Source: Bryoerythrophyllum caledonicum (taxonomy: Eukaryota > Streptophyta > Bryopsida > Pottiales > Pottiaceae). From it: 64,000 nt of DNA. Location of the stretch: contig OZ020525.1 in NCBI GenBank assembly GCA_963971425.1, positions 12,964,187-13,028,186 on the forward strand, given 5' to 3'. Positions 35,912 through 49,300 of this stretch are shown here, one piece after another (positions within the stretch are counted from its first letter, which is position 1; every line of letters begins with the position of its first letter). A program made the translations under genes and the position numbers. A model generated the notes under the pieces. The model worked only from the letters and a program-made list of their open reading frames with translations, did no database searches and was not told the origin of the DNA.

Positions 35912-36711
35912 TCGAGCTTTGTAATGGACTTTGAAATGTATATGATCTTCTATGAAACTATTTGCGAATATTGAAATGACTTAGTATGTGCTAATTATTG
36001 CATGGTACAATCGTCGATGGAAAGTGAAAGAGTGGTGCATGTAGGAGCTGTGATAGAATTGTACTAGGTGGGGTCGGAAGGAAGGTGCCGGTTTGGTATC
36101 TGAAGATTTTAGATGATTTTTAATTGTCAACAGTCATTGGCTTTAGCAATTTTGAACTATCATGTTGACAAATTCTAAAATGTAATGAAGTTGTTAGTAT
36201 TGTGAGGTGTAGATATCATGTGTGTTGGTCTCATGTATCATCTTATTGTCTTCATTAGAATTCAATTGATTGACTTAGTTTATTGAAGGAATTTGTAATT
36301 AGTTTTATTGAATCTTCATAATTCAAGAGGTATTTGAATATGAGTAGATTTTAAATAGTAAATTGAATGTGTATCTTCAAAAAAAATTTGAAATGAAATC
36401 TTTGCATATTATTAATGAAGTTCTTATATTTTGATTTATAACTTGTAGCAAGTTTATCATCTTTTCTTTCATTTGGAAAATGTAGAATTTTCATGTTTTA
36501 GTTACATGATAGTATGCCTTCTTGAAATTTAGATTCACTTTTTAAGTTCAACATATTTACAGTATTTTATATAAAAGAATGTATTAACATCATGAAGAAT
36601 TTCAGATTTATAGGTTGCTCTTGTCAATTTCTAAGGTCTAGATTTAGATTTAGTTTACACTATAAAAAATTGTTTGTATAGATGAGTTCTTTCTCAAATT
36701 CAAATGTATTC
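35912..36711. other. 3' flank of the TNL, AT-rich
   Basis: 3' UTR and intergenic sequence. No other gene or element recognised. Confidence 0.6.
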
Positions 36712-37638
36712 TTTAATCCTAAAATTTCCTTAACAATTTCATAGGAAAAACACTTCAAAACTATTAATTCTAGTGCAATGAGTATGGAAGGAAACAAGAA
36801 TTGTACATCTAGTTTTAATTGTAGGATCTCATTTACCACTTAATAATTAACATACTCACAAAATTCATCAACTTTGACCGCATATATTAAAGATTATATT
36901 GTTTGAAGTAGAAAAAATGATTCATTTTCATCCGTGCATTGAGTGAATTACCAGGGTTTGACTTCACTTGGTGTCAAAGTTTTGCACTACATAAGGTCTA
37001 AATTTGATATCATCATGTTGATCATAATACTAACTCCTTGGATACCAATTTTTAGAGATAGAGAAGGGGTGTAGTATATTCAAAAAAATTATACAAGGAG
37101 TAGAGGTTCAAAAAATGCCAATTCACGTTAAATAAATTTGGGAACAAAATATGGTGTAGAATGATAATCCAAATGGTCAATCAGAAGGTTTACACCACGT
37201 CTTGTAATTAAAAAAAATAAAAATAAAAATATGAACATCCTCTAAGATTTATGCCAAAAAAATAAAATATTTCTAGTTCCTTGTTTGACAATGTGTGAAA
37301 ATATTTGTCTCAAAATCAAATGCATTTTTTCATCAAAGACAAAAAATAGTTTTTGGCAATATGAAAGGAAATAATATTACTTTCTAGTATTGAAAATCTC
37401 AAATTTACTACAGTGTCCTAGCAAAAGTTTTTGGAATTGCCCGAAGTGGCCACACCCGACAATTTTTTCTTTAAAATGGCATAACCTTTTTTCTATAAGT
37501 TCGATGAGGATAAAAACTATTCTCCTACATACCTCTTGTCTTCTTGTATGTGTATACAAAATTTCAAGAATTGAAACTATGGGAAGGTGCCTGAGATTTG
37601 TAAAGGCCCACATCAGGACTTTTTTCATTTAGGGATTT
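36712..37638 (+). mobile_element. Non-autonomous TIR element, family 'TTAACCCC', copy 4
   Basis: Left end TTTAATCCTAAAATTTCCTT; right end (complement) ATAAATCCCTAAATG. The body runs parallel to copy 2 (inverted) and to 63190-63480. All three share GACTTCACTTGGTGTCAAA or CACTTGGTG, AGATTATATTGTTTGAAGTAG-like text and GTAGGATCTCA. About 927 bp. Confidence 0.7.
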
Positions 37639-37679
37639 ATATTGGTTATTAACCATATTTTGAATGATTGAAATCAAGC

Positions 37680-38160
37680 AATTGTTGTTTTAATGGACCT
37701 ACAACCTTGTGTGTCCATCTACTTGCATGTTTGTCTAACAAGTCTTATGCCTTTTAGGATAATCAATATCAACGTATAAAATTCCTTAATTTTTTTTCAC
37801 TAAAAATATTTCAAAATTGCTCATTTTAGTGTAAGGAGTTAAAAAAGAAAATATATTGTCATTGTTTTCATCTCTAGTACTAAGATCTTAACCTATACTA
37901 TTGGAACTACATGCTTATAATTTTTGTAAACTTTGATTGTACAAATTGAAATTTTATAGTGTGGAAATGTAAAATGATTTGGTGTCATTGTTTTGAAATG
38001 AAAGTTTAACACTACCACAAGTTATTATTTTGACAATCACAATTAAAATATTGTTACTTATATTAAAAATCTCATATTTAATAGGGTATAATCATAGGCA
38101 GTGGTCACTTTCATCACCTAATTACCAAAGTATTAAATTTTCAAAATTGCAGTGGTTTCG
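37680..38160 (+). mobile_element. Degenerate second copy of the same family next to the big element
   Basis: Repeats the left half of copy 4 (TTTCACTAAAAATATTTCAAAATTGCTCATTTTAGTG-like order, CTAGTACTAAGATCTTAACC, then AAAATCTCATATTTAATAGGG). It ends before the 12.5-kb element begins, and related sequence resumes at 50880. The large element may therefore have landed in or beside this copy. Confidence 0.4.
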
Positions 38161-38853
38161 TCACGATGGATATCACATAGGTATTACATGGATATCTCCT
38201 GGCATTATACATGTATCACCTTGGCAATATATGGGTATCACCTAGATAAATCTCTTGAATTTTCCAAATTTTTTGGACATCAATCATGTATTTTTGGAAA
38301 TTGTAAATCAATCATGTACGAAAGTGACGAGGAATGCTATTTTGTAAGCGGTGAGCGGTGAGCGGTGAGCAATGAATTTTTGACAATTTTTTGCATGGTT
38401 TTTATTATGGAATTTTAAAGGAATGCCTATCGCTGTGGCTGTAGGCAAACTATTTTTACAAATTTAAGAATTTTTTTTTGTAGAAGGACGAGAAAATGTG
38501 GACTTAAAGCTGCATTATATATTTTTAAATATAAAAGTGGCGCCTATGGCCGTCGTTTACATTTAGACTATTTGGACAAATTTAAAAACAAAATGAAGAA
38601 GGACTAGAGTTGAGGAGGTAGGTTCCCAATGACCTTGTACGAAGGGGTGTAGCTGTCAGGTGGAGGAGGAAATTCATATTTCAATAATGGAAAATATCGT
38701 TTGTAGATTTACAGTAGTAAATGTAAACGTAAAAATGAGATGATTATTTGGTCAGCGATAAATTAAGGGATGTTGTAAAGCAATTGCAATTGTGATAACC
38801 ACAAATCAAAATCCTCATAAAAATAACCAACACAAAGAAACGGAATGGAGGAA

Positions 38854-41800
38854 TCACCATTCCTCCCCAGACAATTCATCGTCGTTGACCTCTTGAATAA
38901 ATGGTTCACCACTACTTGATCTACTATCATCTGAATCAGTACTACCCTCTTCCGCCTCTACGTCTATAAAAACCTTTGCTACAAAGTCTAGTCTAGCCAT
39001 TGGTGGACAACGTGGAGGCAATGACTGCGCTGCTCGTGCAACAACAATAGCCTCTGCATACCCAGGCAAGACATGCGGCTGCTCCGGACTGACAAACACG
39101 CTTGCTAAGCAAACCAATACTCCAACCTGAGGTGTTGATGGAGAAGCCATCAACGACGGCGAGAACCGTCTGCAAACAATTATGATTTGAGATGCGACTT
39201 CAAAGAATACAATAACATAAATCAATTTCAGAGGAAGAGAACTCTCTTACAAGTTCTCTTTGGCGCAGTCTTGATCTCAGATTTGTCATCGCCATCCTCC
39301 AACGACTGCTTGGGAGAAGGCTCCTCCACAAGTTTTGCATTTGCGGACTCTACCTCCACCGTCAGGGGGATAAGAGGTTGGAGCACCTCGTCATTCAAAT
39401 CCTTGTCTGCCTTCAAAGCAAGAATATGGCGCTTGAGGGCCTTGCAAGCCCTAATAGATGCGCTTGGAAAAAGTGTGGAAAACATCATAAGTTACAACTA
39501 GAATTATAAAACCATAAAAATTATTTAGAGAAAAAAAGAAATCAACTTGTAGAAGCGGTGAGGTCCATGACAATCTCATCCTCCTTTGTATGAAGATTGA
39601 TGAGAGCCTCCATGAGGTTTTGGGACTTCTCTTTTGCACCCCGCCATGGTATTCCGGTGGAAGCTCTCTATTGAGGTTCAAAAGAAGTAAAGAAATGGTT
39701 GCACAAACAAATGAAACACACGATGTTAAAACAATGCTTGGAGTGAGATATGGCCTTCTTTCGAAGGCCTTCACTTATAGTACCAATTGGTAACAACCTT
39801 TGCCAATACATATGGGACTACTTTAAATTCCTTTCACCTCTCTCCATTTTCTCCCCTTTACTTTCCCTTCCAAATCTACCTCAACTATTTACGATACAAT
39901 TATAACTACGAGCAACTCTATTCTCTAACACCCTCAACATGAATGAGTCATGGGTAATGAAGTTGGTCAAATGATCATCAGTCGATAACTCAATCCCATC
40001 CGCCAAAAGCTCCATTCTATTGTTAAAGACATATGAAACTAGCGGATCGGTCTTCCTTACGAAGCACTTGACTATGAAGGTCTTGTGCGTGTGGCGTGGG
40101 CATGCGTTGGAAAAGAGGGGAAGTCCATTGATGGCGAATCACTTCGCTTCTTCTCGAAATCCGTCCACGACGCCCAAGAAACCAATTCATTAGAAATGAA
40201 CCTAGAATCTGGATAAAACACAATCATTGCCCCTCCATTGTGAAGGAATTCCATTGCCACCTCGAAGCACTTTTGAATCCACGTAGATTCTTTTCTGCCG
40301 TTTGTGGCCGGCACTCTGGAAAGCATGTTCCACACCAGGACCACCATAGTACAATACCACCCTCGATACTCGGGACATGCAAGTCATCTTGGACGTCAAA
40401 TACAAACAAGTCCGCCAACTTGTCATCAGATTGATTACCCTTTAGATACCACGTCCTCAATCCAACGTGGGCCTTCAACCACTACGCCATGTCTCTCAAA
40501 ACCGGCGAAATATCCTCCAAGGATGCGACACTATCAAACTCAGCAAAGATGGAGAGGGCGCTCTGGCATAGTACCTCAATGTCGATGCATAACTTAATAT
40601 ACTCCACCGCAAGAATCGAGTAGACTGTCTGCAAAGGCTTTGCGACGTAAGTTCCAGGCCGACTGTTGGCAGATGGAGAAATGCCAAACGTGGTCAACAC
40701 GGGTGGCGGTTGCAAAAATGCTCCCAGACCTACCACCAAAAAAAACTTCTTAGGCCCTTCCTTCGCTACCATCGCCACCAGATCCTTGTTCCTAAGGATG
40801 GTATCCTTCTACTCTTTCTTCGTAGTCTCCTTCTCCAACGGTGCGGCCGCCTGCTCTGCCGCCTTGGCTGCAATCTTTATTTCCCGCTCCATTGCCCTTG
40901 CCTTGGCCTTCTTAGAAAGCTCGGGCTCTTCCGTCATTGGTAAAGAAGGATTGACTATAGTGCCCGCTCCAGTCTGCAAAGCTAAGGCATCGTAAGATTC
41001 CCGGTGCTCCACCTCATTTTCTGAAGTTGGAGCAGTGTGACAAAGCTCCAAGTACCAAGGGCATTGAGCAAGGTGATGGTGAGTAAAGCGCTGTAGTTGG
41101 GAGTTGGTGAAGATGCAGTCCTTGCGGACACTAGTATCAATCCACTTCTTGAACCAAATGGGCAACTTCCGCGGCTGCAACGCACTATTGTCAACTAGTT
41201 CCCTTCAAAATACCTAAAAACCATCCTCTTCAAGGTCTGTAACGTCTCGGGTTGCTTTAGAAACTCTTTAGATTTCACGTACCCAGGCTTCACCCCGAAG
41301 TGATTTTTGAAGACCTATTCCAAAAAGTCAGAGAATGAGACTCAATCCATGAATTGATGTCAAGGATTGGGATTGGAAGGCCCTCTGTCTTCATGACAAG
41401 GTTGTCTTCCTTCACAATCTTAGCAAACAACTTCTCCGCCTCCTCCTATAGCTGCAAATTGTAAAGTTGTTGTCAAAAACATATCAATGTTCAGAAACAT
41501 TGAAGCTTAATAGCAAAACTCATCCAAAAAACATACCCTTGCCCAAAAAGAAGCCAAGTCAAGTGAGGGGCAAAGATTGGTGTCCGAGCACGGAGCCTTT
41601 AGGAAGCTGTACTTATCTCTACTTTCCTTATACATGTTTCACCACCGTATCCACCGACCCTTGAACCTGGCTGCAACCTTGGCTCTGGAGATCAACTGGA
41701 GCTTCTTTGGCGTGATCTCCGACTTGTTCTGGTATACGTTGTGATAGTGAAAAATTTGAATAAAAAGGAAACAAGGAGTAAACATAAAATCATCGTTGCA

Positions 41801-43306
41801 TAAATTGGTCACCACCAACCTCCACAGATTATATGAATGGACATTCACATAAAATTGGAAGATACACATACCTCGTAGAATAACTCTTCACCGTTGCTCG
41901 GGTTTGCGATTGCAAGCAAGCGGGTGAGCAAGGTACTACGCTGAGTCTTCTTCTTCGCCAGAGCTTCAGAGCATTTAGTAACCAATTCCACCGAGCTTCC
42001 AATTCGATCAGCTCCAACACCCGTGACAAGAAAGTCCCGATATGAGCAAATGCAATCCTCTTGTGCGGCGTCAGCTCCCGCTACACCAACAATCAACAAG
42101 AACAAGTTTAGCAAAGTCTGAACCATGAATTGATAAAGTAGAAAATTCAAAATAATCAAAGTCCAAATTCAAAATAATCAAAGTCCAAATTCAAAATAAT
42201 CAGAGTCCAGACATTGTCAACGTACGTTGTATAATAACTTGAGGAATGCATCGAAGGTCATATGGTACCATTTCTTTGTCCCTTTCCGCCCCCACTCCGC
42301 CACACTAGCTTGGTAGTCCTCCTCCCTGATCAACCCCTTCAACTGATCAAAGTCCAATAAACCAAAATGTTGAATTCTCTATAGCTCGTGTGTAAGCTGC
42401 TGAGTCACATAATTGGAATCCTTCTACATGGAAGTCAATGTACATAAGCCTCAATAATTTTGAGTTTTTTAAGTGACAATAATTCAAAAAAAATTACCTT
42501 GCAAGTGCAATGCAAGAAATTATGGAATTTTAGGATTAAAAAACTCACTTTTTCCAATCAATCATAGCGTTTAGGAGGATTTGTCAATTCTCCAACGTTG
42601 GCTCCAGCAACACCACCCGCACCGGAATGTAGAAGTCTACGTCATTCTTGTGCATGGTGGAGATGACCTCTATCCATGCAAGGTGATGGTGATTTCCATC
42701 CCACACATAGAAATACTGGTTTGAAAGAGCCTGCAATTTGACTTGCCCTAAATCATTGCCTCAAACTTTCTGTCCTCCTTCCGCCAAAGCTCTGACCAAC
42801 CCGCACGTTCTTCGCGAAGAACCTCCCTCTCCACCATAGAGAATTTTTTTTAGAGCAACGTAGAAACATGCTGATCTTGGGCGGTACCCTTTCACAAACT
42901 TACCCTTCAACTTCTCAATGTCGGGCTTCATTGGAATACGGACCTCCGTCATGGGCAACATCCGGCATAAGGGGATGTGAAGCTCTGACATATGAGGGAA
43001 GATAGACCTCTGTAGAACATCATAGGATTTCCCACGGATGGACTTCTTCAATGCTTGCTCCATCGACTCTAAGCCTGGATCCGCCCCCATCTCCAAAGCC
43101 TGGATCGCCGGATCTCCCACCTGTAGCTCCATGCCCAACTCTTCACTTGGCAAACGTGCGCTCTCAGAGAGCGTGCCGATATCCCCATCATCCTCATCAA
43201 AGTCCTAAGCCGTCGTGTCAATGTCATGTGCTGTTGTGTCCATGTCCGAGGACGGCGTGTCCAAATCCTCATGTACTGGGGCTAGATCTAAAATAAAGTC
43301 CTTCAT
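38854..43306 (-). pseudogene. ParB-like domain fused to beta-class N4/N6 DNA methyltransferase-like domain, degenerate
   Basis: Read right to left. 43306-42761 gives an acidic Asp/Thr-rich start with one stop, then LPMTEVRIPMKPDIEKLKGK. About 42735-42567 gives QYFYVWDGNHHHLAWIEVIS, a ParB/sulfiredoxin-like DGNHR..AW motif. Pieces at 42361-42230, 42100-41880, 41745-41540 and 41330-40809 form a middle region (GVKPGYVKSKEFLKQPETLQ; a Lys/Ala-rich coil KAKARAMEREIKIAAKAAEQ). At 40440-40180 is LADLFVFDVQDDLHVP, in the place of a DPPY motif, then AMEFLHNGGAMIVFYPD. 39680-39540 reads KSQNLMEALINLHTKEDEIV then MDLTAST, continuing at 39470 as ASIRACKALKRHILALKAD: methyltransferase motifs X and I. The last exon (39160-38854) is an acidic tail. 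The IV-to-X-I order is beta-class. Several stops and frameshifts break it. Another possible 5' exon lies at 45961-46212. Confidence 0.6.
42142..42208. repeat. 22-23-bp tandem repeat, three copies
   Basis: AAATTCAAAATAATCAAAGTCC repeated almost exactly three times, in a probable intron of the methyltransferase-like gene. Confidence 0.85.
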
Positions 43307-46300
43307 TTGGATCATCACAGAAACCACTACATCACGACCATCATATGACCACTAGCATAAACTCAACCTGGAGCATGACGAGGACAACCATGCATTCCAC
43401 ATGCAATCCATGGCCGTGCACAACAAGATGCCGGTACAAACAAAAGTAGGAGCAAAAAATACCGTGAGCAAGCCAAGTACACAAGTAAGAGCATGCACGG
43501 TGTTGCGTTCAAAGGCACCACAATTTTAGAACACAACGATTGTGAGAATTCACGGGTCAGGCAAGAGCATTCCATGAATGAGAATGAACACATATGACAA
43601 GAATGATAACACCCAGCACAAGTCAAAACGCAAAAGTACAAGTCACTTCTTCAGGTGTGCCTTGGATCCGAGGGCGTCTCATAGATGATAGGGGTCTCAA
43701 GTGTTTTTAAATTTTCACTTGCAGAGGGCCACTCAGGTAGCTTCAGCTCATGCAAACAAACATTACAACGTGAACATGCATGGAATTTGATGAATGAAAA
43801 AGCACATGTGACTTCTCCAGGTGTACCTTGGATGATGGATCCGAGGCCTCTCACAAGGGTCTCAAGTGATGATAAAATTTCAACTTCTAAAGTGCAACTC
43901 AGGCAACCATTAGCTCATGCAAACGCACATCATGACGTGAAGATGCATTAAAATTAAAGAATGAACCCCTCCAAGCTCCAGGTGTGCCTCGGATCCAAGG
44001 GCTTCTCGTAGGGGTCAAAGGTGTTTGTTTATTTCAACTTGCACAGTGCAACTTGGGCAACATCAGCTCATGCAAACAAACATCACAACGTGAACATGCT
44101 TGAAACTAGAAGAAATAAATAGTACAATTGATCCCTCCAAGCGTGCCTCGGATCCGAGGGCCTCTCACAATGGTCTCAAGTGTTGTTAAATTTTCAACTT
44201 CCAGAGTGCAACTCGGGCAACATCAGCTCATGCAAACACACATTATGACGTGAACATGCATAGAAATTATTGAGAAAAAAATACATGTGATCCTTCTAGG
44301 ATCCAGGTGTGTCTCGAATATTAGGGCCTCTCACAAGGATCTCATGTGATTCTTAACAATTAACTTGCATCGGGCATTTTAGCTCATGCACACAAATATT
44401 ATGAAGAGAATGAGCTCACTAAGATCATGCATTCCAAGGCCGCACACAGAGAAGGTACCCGTACGTACATAAGCTATACTATATAATACAAAACCAAGCC
44501 ACAAATACAAGCAAGAGCATGCACGAGGTTACACAATCAGCATCACGACAATTGTAAGCATGCAGGGCTGCTGCAATCACTGGTCAAACCCGAGCTTGAG
44601 CGCAAAATCAACGCACTTGTGCATGGATTTTGATGAAAGAAAAAATACAAGTCACCCCTCCTTGTGTGCCTTGGATCTGAGGGCCTTTCATAGGGGTCTC
44701 AAGTGTTTTTTAATTTTAACCTTGCAGAGGGCCACTTGGACAGCTTCAGCTCATGCAGTTGAATATCAAACATCACAACAAGTAGATGGTTACTAACCTT
44801 GTATTGGACTGGTTGCTGAACTTGATCTGCCTCACATCCCTCACGTCCCGTTGGTTTGAGACGTCCTCACCTCCAATCATCTAAACATGGCCAGGCCAGA
44901 AATTTAGCACATTGCAACATGTATTGAAATATTATATTGAAATCCTAAATCTAATGTAAGCATGATCAATTGTTGTTGAATAATTCCCAAAGTCATCATA
45001 TTCCCGGTGGCATGTGGCCATAAAATGCAATCACAATATCCAACAGTGCTCGTTAAAACACTCACACATTGAGCGGTATCTAGCCGTTCCCAAGCACCTA
45101 ACTTTTGAACACGACAATTGCAAGCACTAATACAGTTTTTGGTGTATTAATAAATTGTAGTATGTCTACGACCATAAAGCTAACTCGAACAAAATTTGAA
45201 CTCCGTCAAGAAGATTTACTTAATTTGAAATTGCCTCCTGCAATCAATTTGGTAGTTTTTCCTGGACGCTTGTCTGAGGAACCTCATCGTCTTGCGACTG
45301 CCCGGTACCTTCGCTGGTATTCCCTCTCGATGCCTACAAGAGATAGCATATCACTTAGTAAGTTTCCGGAGCTGTAGTGTTTCTGAAACCCTAGAATTCT
45401 TCAAATTTCCGCAGTCATGACCAAGAATCCGTAGCATCAGCCGTATACATTTGAAAGCCACAATTCCTAAAATCTTAAATCCTCACAAAGCTCTAGCGGC
45501 GATGCAGTAATCCAACTAATCACGATGCATGAGCGATAGAATGTGCTTGTCACGATCTCCATTATGACCTTGAATTAAAGATCACGATTCCGAGCAGGAC
45601 CACCTTGAATAGACATAGTGCAAGAACAGGTCCACCACGAGTTCAATGGAGATTAGGATCAACTTGCTAAGTATGCACTAACACGAAAAAGACCATGTCA
45701 TGCTTGAGTACCACGAGCTCAACCACCAGCACGTACTCGATATTCTTAAGTTTATTGAAGTTTAAAATAAAGTCAAACAAAATGTAGTGCACTCAATATT
45801 TTGCATTTTAGTATGTAAGTAATGAGTCCCACAAATGATTATGAAAGTTAGCTCTAGAAGTGTTAGATGAAAAAAATTATCGCACCTGAGTTGGTGGGGC
45901 CTGCGACTGTTCCAACCTCACCAGCCCTCATTTCCACGCTCTTCCACAATCGGTTCTTGCTCAAGAATTGGCTATTCTAGACGAGGATACATTTATAAAC
46001 CTCGAGGATCGTGATGGATTACCTTGGCTTCCGAGTGCCATACTATTGTCTTTGCTTTGACATTCAAAATCGTCTACAATGACATCAACAACACTACCCC
46101 CTTGCATTGAGTTTTCTGACGCATTTGGTCCGAGGAAATTACTCATCATAAATACTTGTATGGACTCCTCTTTCCCTCCCTCCTTACAAGAATGCCTAAA
46201 AATGCTTGTCACCTATAGATGATGAAAGAAAGTAATGGTGAATGAGAAATAACTTATGACTCAAACTGGCCCATCATCTTTACGGACATGACATATACCT

Positions 46301-46349
46301 AGCCTGTGTATTGCTCCGTTTAATCTACCTTTGTGATACTTGACAAATT
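43307..46349. repeat. Tandem array of about six 160-170-bp units plus spacer between the two transposon genes
   Basis: From about 43630 to 44790 units recur near 43640, 43806, 43970, 44127, 44285 and 44640. Each has GTGTGCCTTGGATCCGAGGG-like text, then GGGTCTCAAGTGT, a T-rich stretch, CAGCTCATGCAAACA and CACGTGAACATGCA-like text. The flanks 43380-43620 and 44410-44640 are also related to each other (CATGCATTCCA..., CAAGAGCATGCACG). So a larger unit was duplicated too. The rest, 44800-46349, is spacer with the possible small exon at 45961-46212 (-). The array could be an intron or the sub-terminal DNA of an older insertion. Confidence 0.75.
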
Positions 46350-49300
46350 TTGAAGTCGCATACCCCGCTATGGCGTCCGATCTTCACGATTATACTCAGC
46401 CAGGAGAGCCTTTTGCTGTTGTCACTCCTTCAGTGCCTTTTCTTGCTTTGGATTAGAGTAATGCGTACTTCGTCTCTTCCGTCCATCCTTACTAGTCATC
46501 CTCAACAGTCAGTCCTATTGATTGCTCACCATTTTGCATTCACCTTTGAGAGTTCCTGCCCATGGTTTTGCTCACATCTCACCATGGGGGTGTTTCGCTT
46601 GTCATGTCCGTTGATGAGGATGACACTGTTAATGCTCCCAACTCCCAAGGCATTGCTGAATATTTGTTTTGAGTTTAGGAGTGGAACGGTTCATGTTGAA
46701 CATGAGGTATTTGATAGTTTAGGAGCTCTAGAACATTCTATCTATCAAGTCAAAGAACAAGATAAAATAGGATTTGTGTGGAATCTTTGTTGTGGTTCTT
46801 TCAAAGTATATGGTGTTACGCATGCTCAAATTTCTACTCATGCGTCGTGTACTGTTATGATTTCTAATTCCAAATCCGGTGATATGGCACTAGTGCCCGG
46901 TTTGGGCACACGGTCTAGCCTAATTGTTCAGCTTCTTAGTGAGATAAAGGATGAAGATGTCTCTGATGTGAACTTTGGGGAATCATCGTATACCTTTAAG
47001 ATACAAGACCCAGTTTGTGTCGATGAGTCAATTCAGACCCCCAGTACATCTCTAATCTCTCCATCACTTTCCTGCAAAAATGAATGTCCATCCTAAGTCT
47101 AAGAGTATCAGTAGTATCATTCCATATGTCTGCAAGTCTTGTTCTAGGAAGGGATCCCGCTCTAAATTGGCTTGTGTTGATTTTGATAGTTTAGAGATTA
47201 CACATGTCAAGTATGTGCCATCAAAGTACAATGGGAACATGATGTTTGAACTGCCTCTACTTCCAAAATGCATCCCAACTCAATTAGGAGGCGGGCTCGA
47301 TGGGATGAATAAACAATACGATGGTCACACATGGTACATGACAATGACTACAAACAACATGAACGACTTCCGTCTCACATATCGCAAGTGAATATGTACT
47401 AGACATCTTCAATACCCAAACCTCGATTGTGACTAGAGATGGAGGAACAAGGGTCGCACCAATCAAATCGAATGGAGTGGTTTTACCGTATCTCCGTGTC
47501 CTGTCATTCGCACTCCATCAGGGAAATCAACCTTATTATATAAGGTTTGTCAATCTCCACCAATTTGTCTGGCCCTTTGCGATGCGCGTATTTATTATGT
47601 GACGTCTATCGATCCTAAACACACCTGACTTGCCATTCATCTTCGATATCATCATCATCCCATATCGAAAGGGGTTGATCAAACCACGATGGACGTGATG
47701 CATGAGTCGGTTGTCAAGGAAGTCCAGCGCATACCGGAAGCGAATAATTCCGCAATCATCATGGCTGCAAGCAAGAATTACCTTTTAGATTACCTCATCC
47801 GTCCCGGATCCGGATCTTCAAACCTTGAAGGAGCATCCATGGATGTTGTCCTAGATCAATTCAAGACTCTATCATCGCCAAACATACGAAATTTGGTTTC
47901 AACATGCAAGCGCTTTGACAGTGGAGGGAAGGGAATAATGGACAACATCATGGAGCTGAAGGAGTCGTCTAAGTTTGTCTTCATTCACAAGAACAAGTTT
48001 CCAGGCCAATCCAAAGGTAAAGTGTTTGTTTTCAATATGTCTGTCAATCGGCCGGTAGTGGTGTTGACCTTGTTAGGCAGAAGCAACCCGGTGGAGACCT
48101 CCAAGATTGTTGGTTGATGTTTGATCACGTCAAGCGGGTCACTGACTGGACTATCGTGGCATGCCATGTGTACAACAGTAAGTTTTGTAGAGTGATGACA
48201 ATAGCCATGTGCGATATGCAATCAGAGGATGTCCAAGCATAAAAGTTGTTTTGGGAGAACCTCAACGATACCATGAAGAAGCATGGAGTGGAGGACACGA
48301 ACTTCAAAGGATTCATGGCTGACAGTGCCGGCGCAAATTGGCATGATGTTTGCCAAGTGTATGGTAGCGGCGACAAGGACTTGCCCATGGAAAACAAAGA
48401 ATGGACATGCTTATTCCATTGGACAAAGTGCCTTCAACGAGCAACCACTAGGAACATTCTCCCTGCCTTCCAAGATCAATACATTGCTCTTTGCAAGATA
48501 TGGAAGAACGCTAAATCACAAGAAGAGGCTAAAGCACAATACAACGTCATTCGAGGGTGGTGGGTGTCATCTGGAGCCACTACCAAGAGCGAGTATCGTG
48601 CCCTAGAAGATTGGATGGCGTTTTGGCACTTCCGATAAAGACAACAGGGTGGCGCAATGCAGCTTGTAAGTTCTTTTCAGGCCTCTTCTAATATATATTG
48701 TTTGTTAGAATGTCATATGTGAACCCACTAATGAGAGTGGGTGTGTCTTATCAGGACTTCATACTCGACGTGCGAGTTGACAAGCCATCTTACAACCTTG
48801 CGGAGACAGTCCACGACCGTTGGCTCCAACAATCCGGGAATACCATGACGTATTTATACGCGGCTACAGTGGATGATCTCATCCGGACTTTCATACATAT
48901 CACTTCATACCGAGCATGATTAAAGGGGGGCACCTCTAGGAAAGGTCCAGACAAAGGTAGGCTCTATTTTAGATTTGCCCAACATTTTGGTGATCCTAAA
49001 CTTATAGCAGAAGCCTTCAAGAGTTTTTCAAGGGCGGAGGATCTTTTCAAAAAGCCGGGGGGCTTGAAGGGGTGGAGTTTTTTGGATCTACCAAACGCAA
49101 GTTTGGCATGCGAGTTGGATCCAATCACGACTTCCACTGGTCCGACACGGTGAACTATTCAATTCCACGGGATGGCACAAGGGTGACTCAAGCGCCGATC
49201 GAAGGGGCCCTAAGTCGGCAAGACTTGAGAGTCCAACACACAACATCAGTGTTGAAATCCGACTGTGATCCGTCAAAGTGGCACATTGCCCACCTCTCAA

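Noticed and set aside
45105..45377. 90-aa plus-strand frame in the spacer of the large element
   Set aside because: No recognisable domain and no frame continuity with neighbours.
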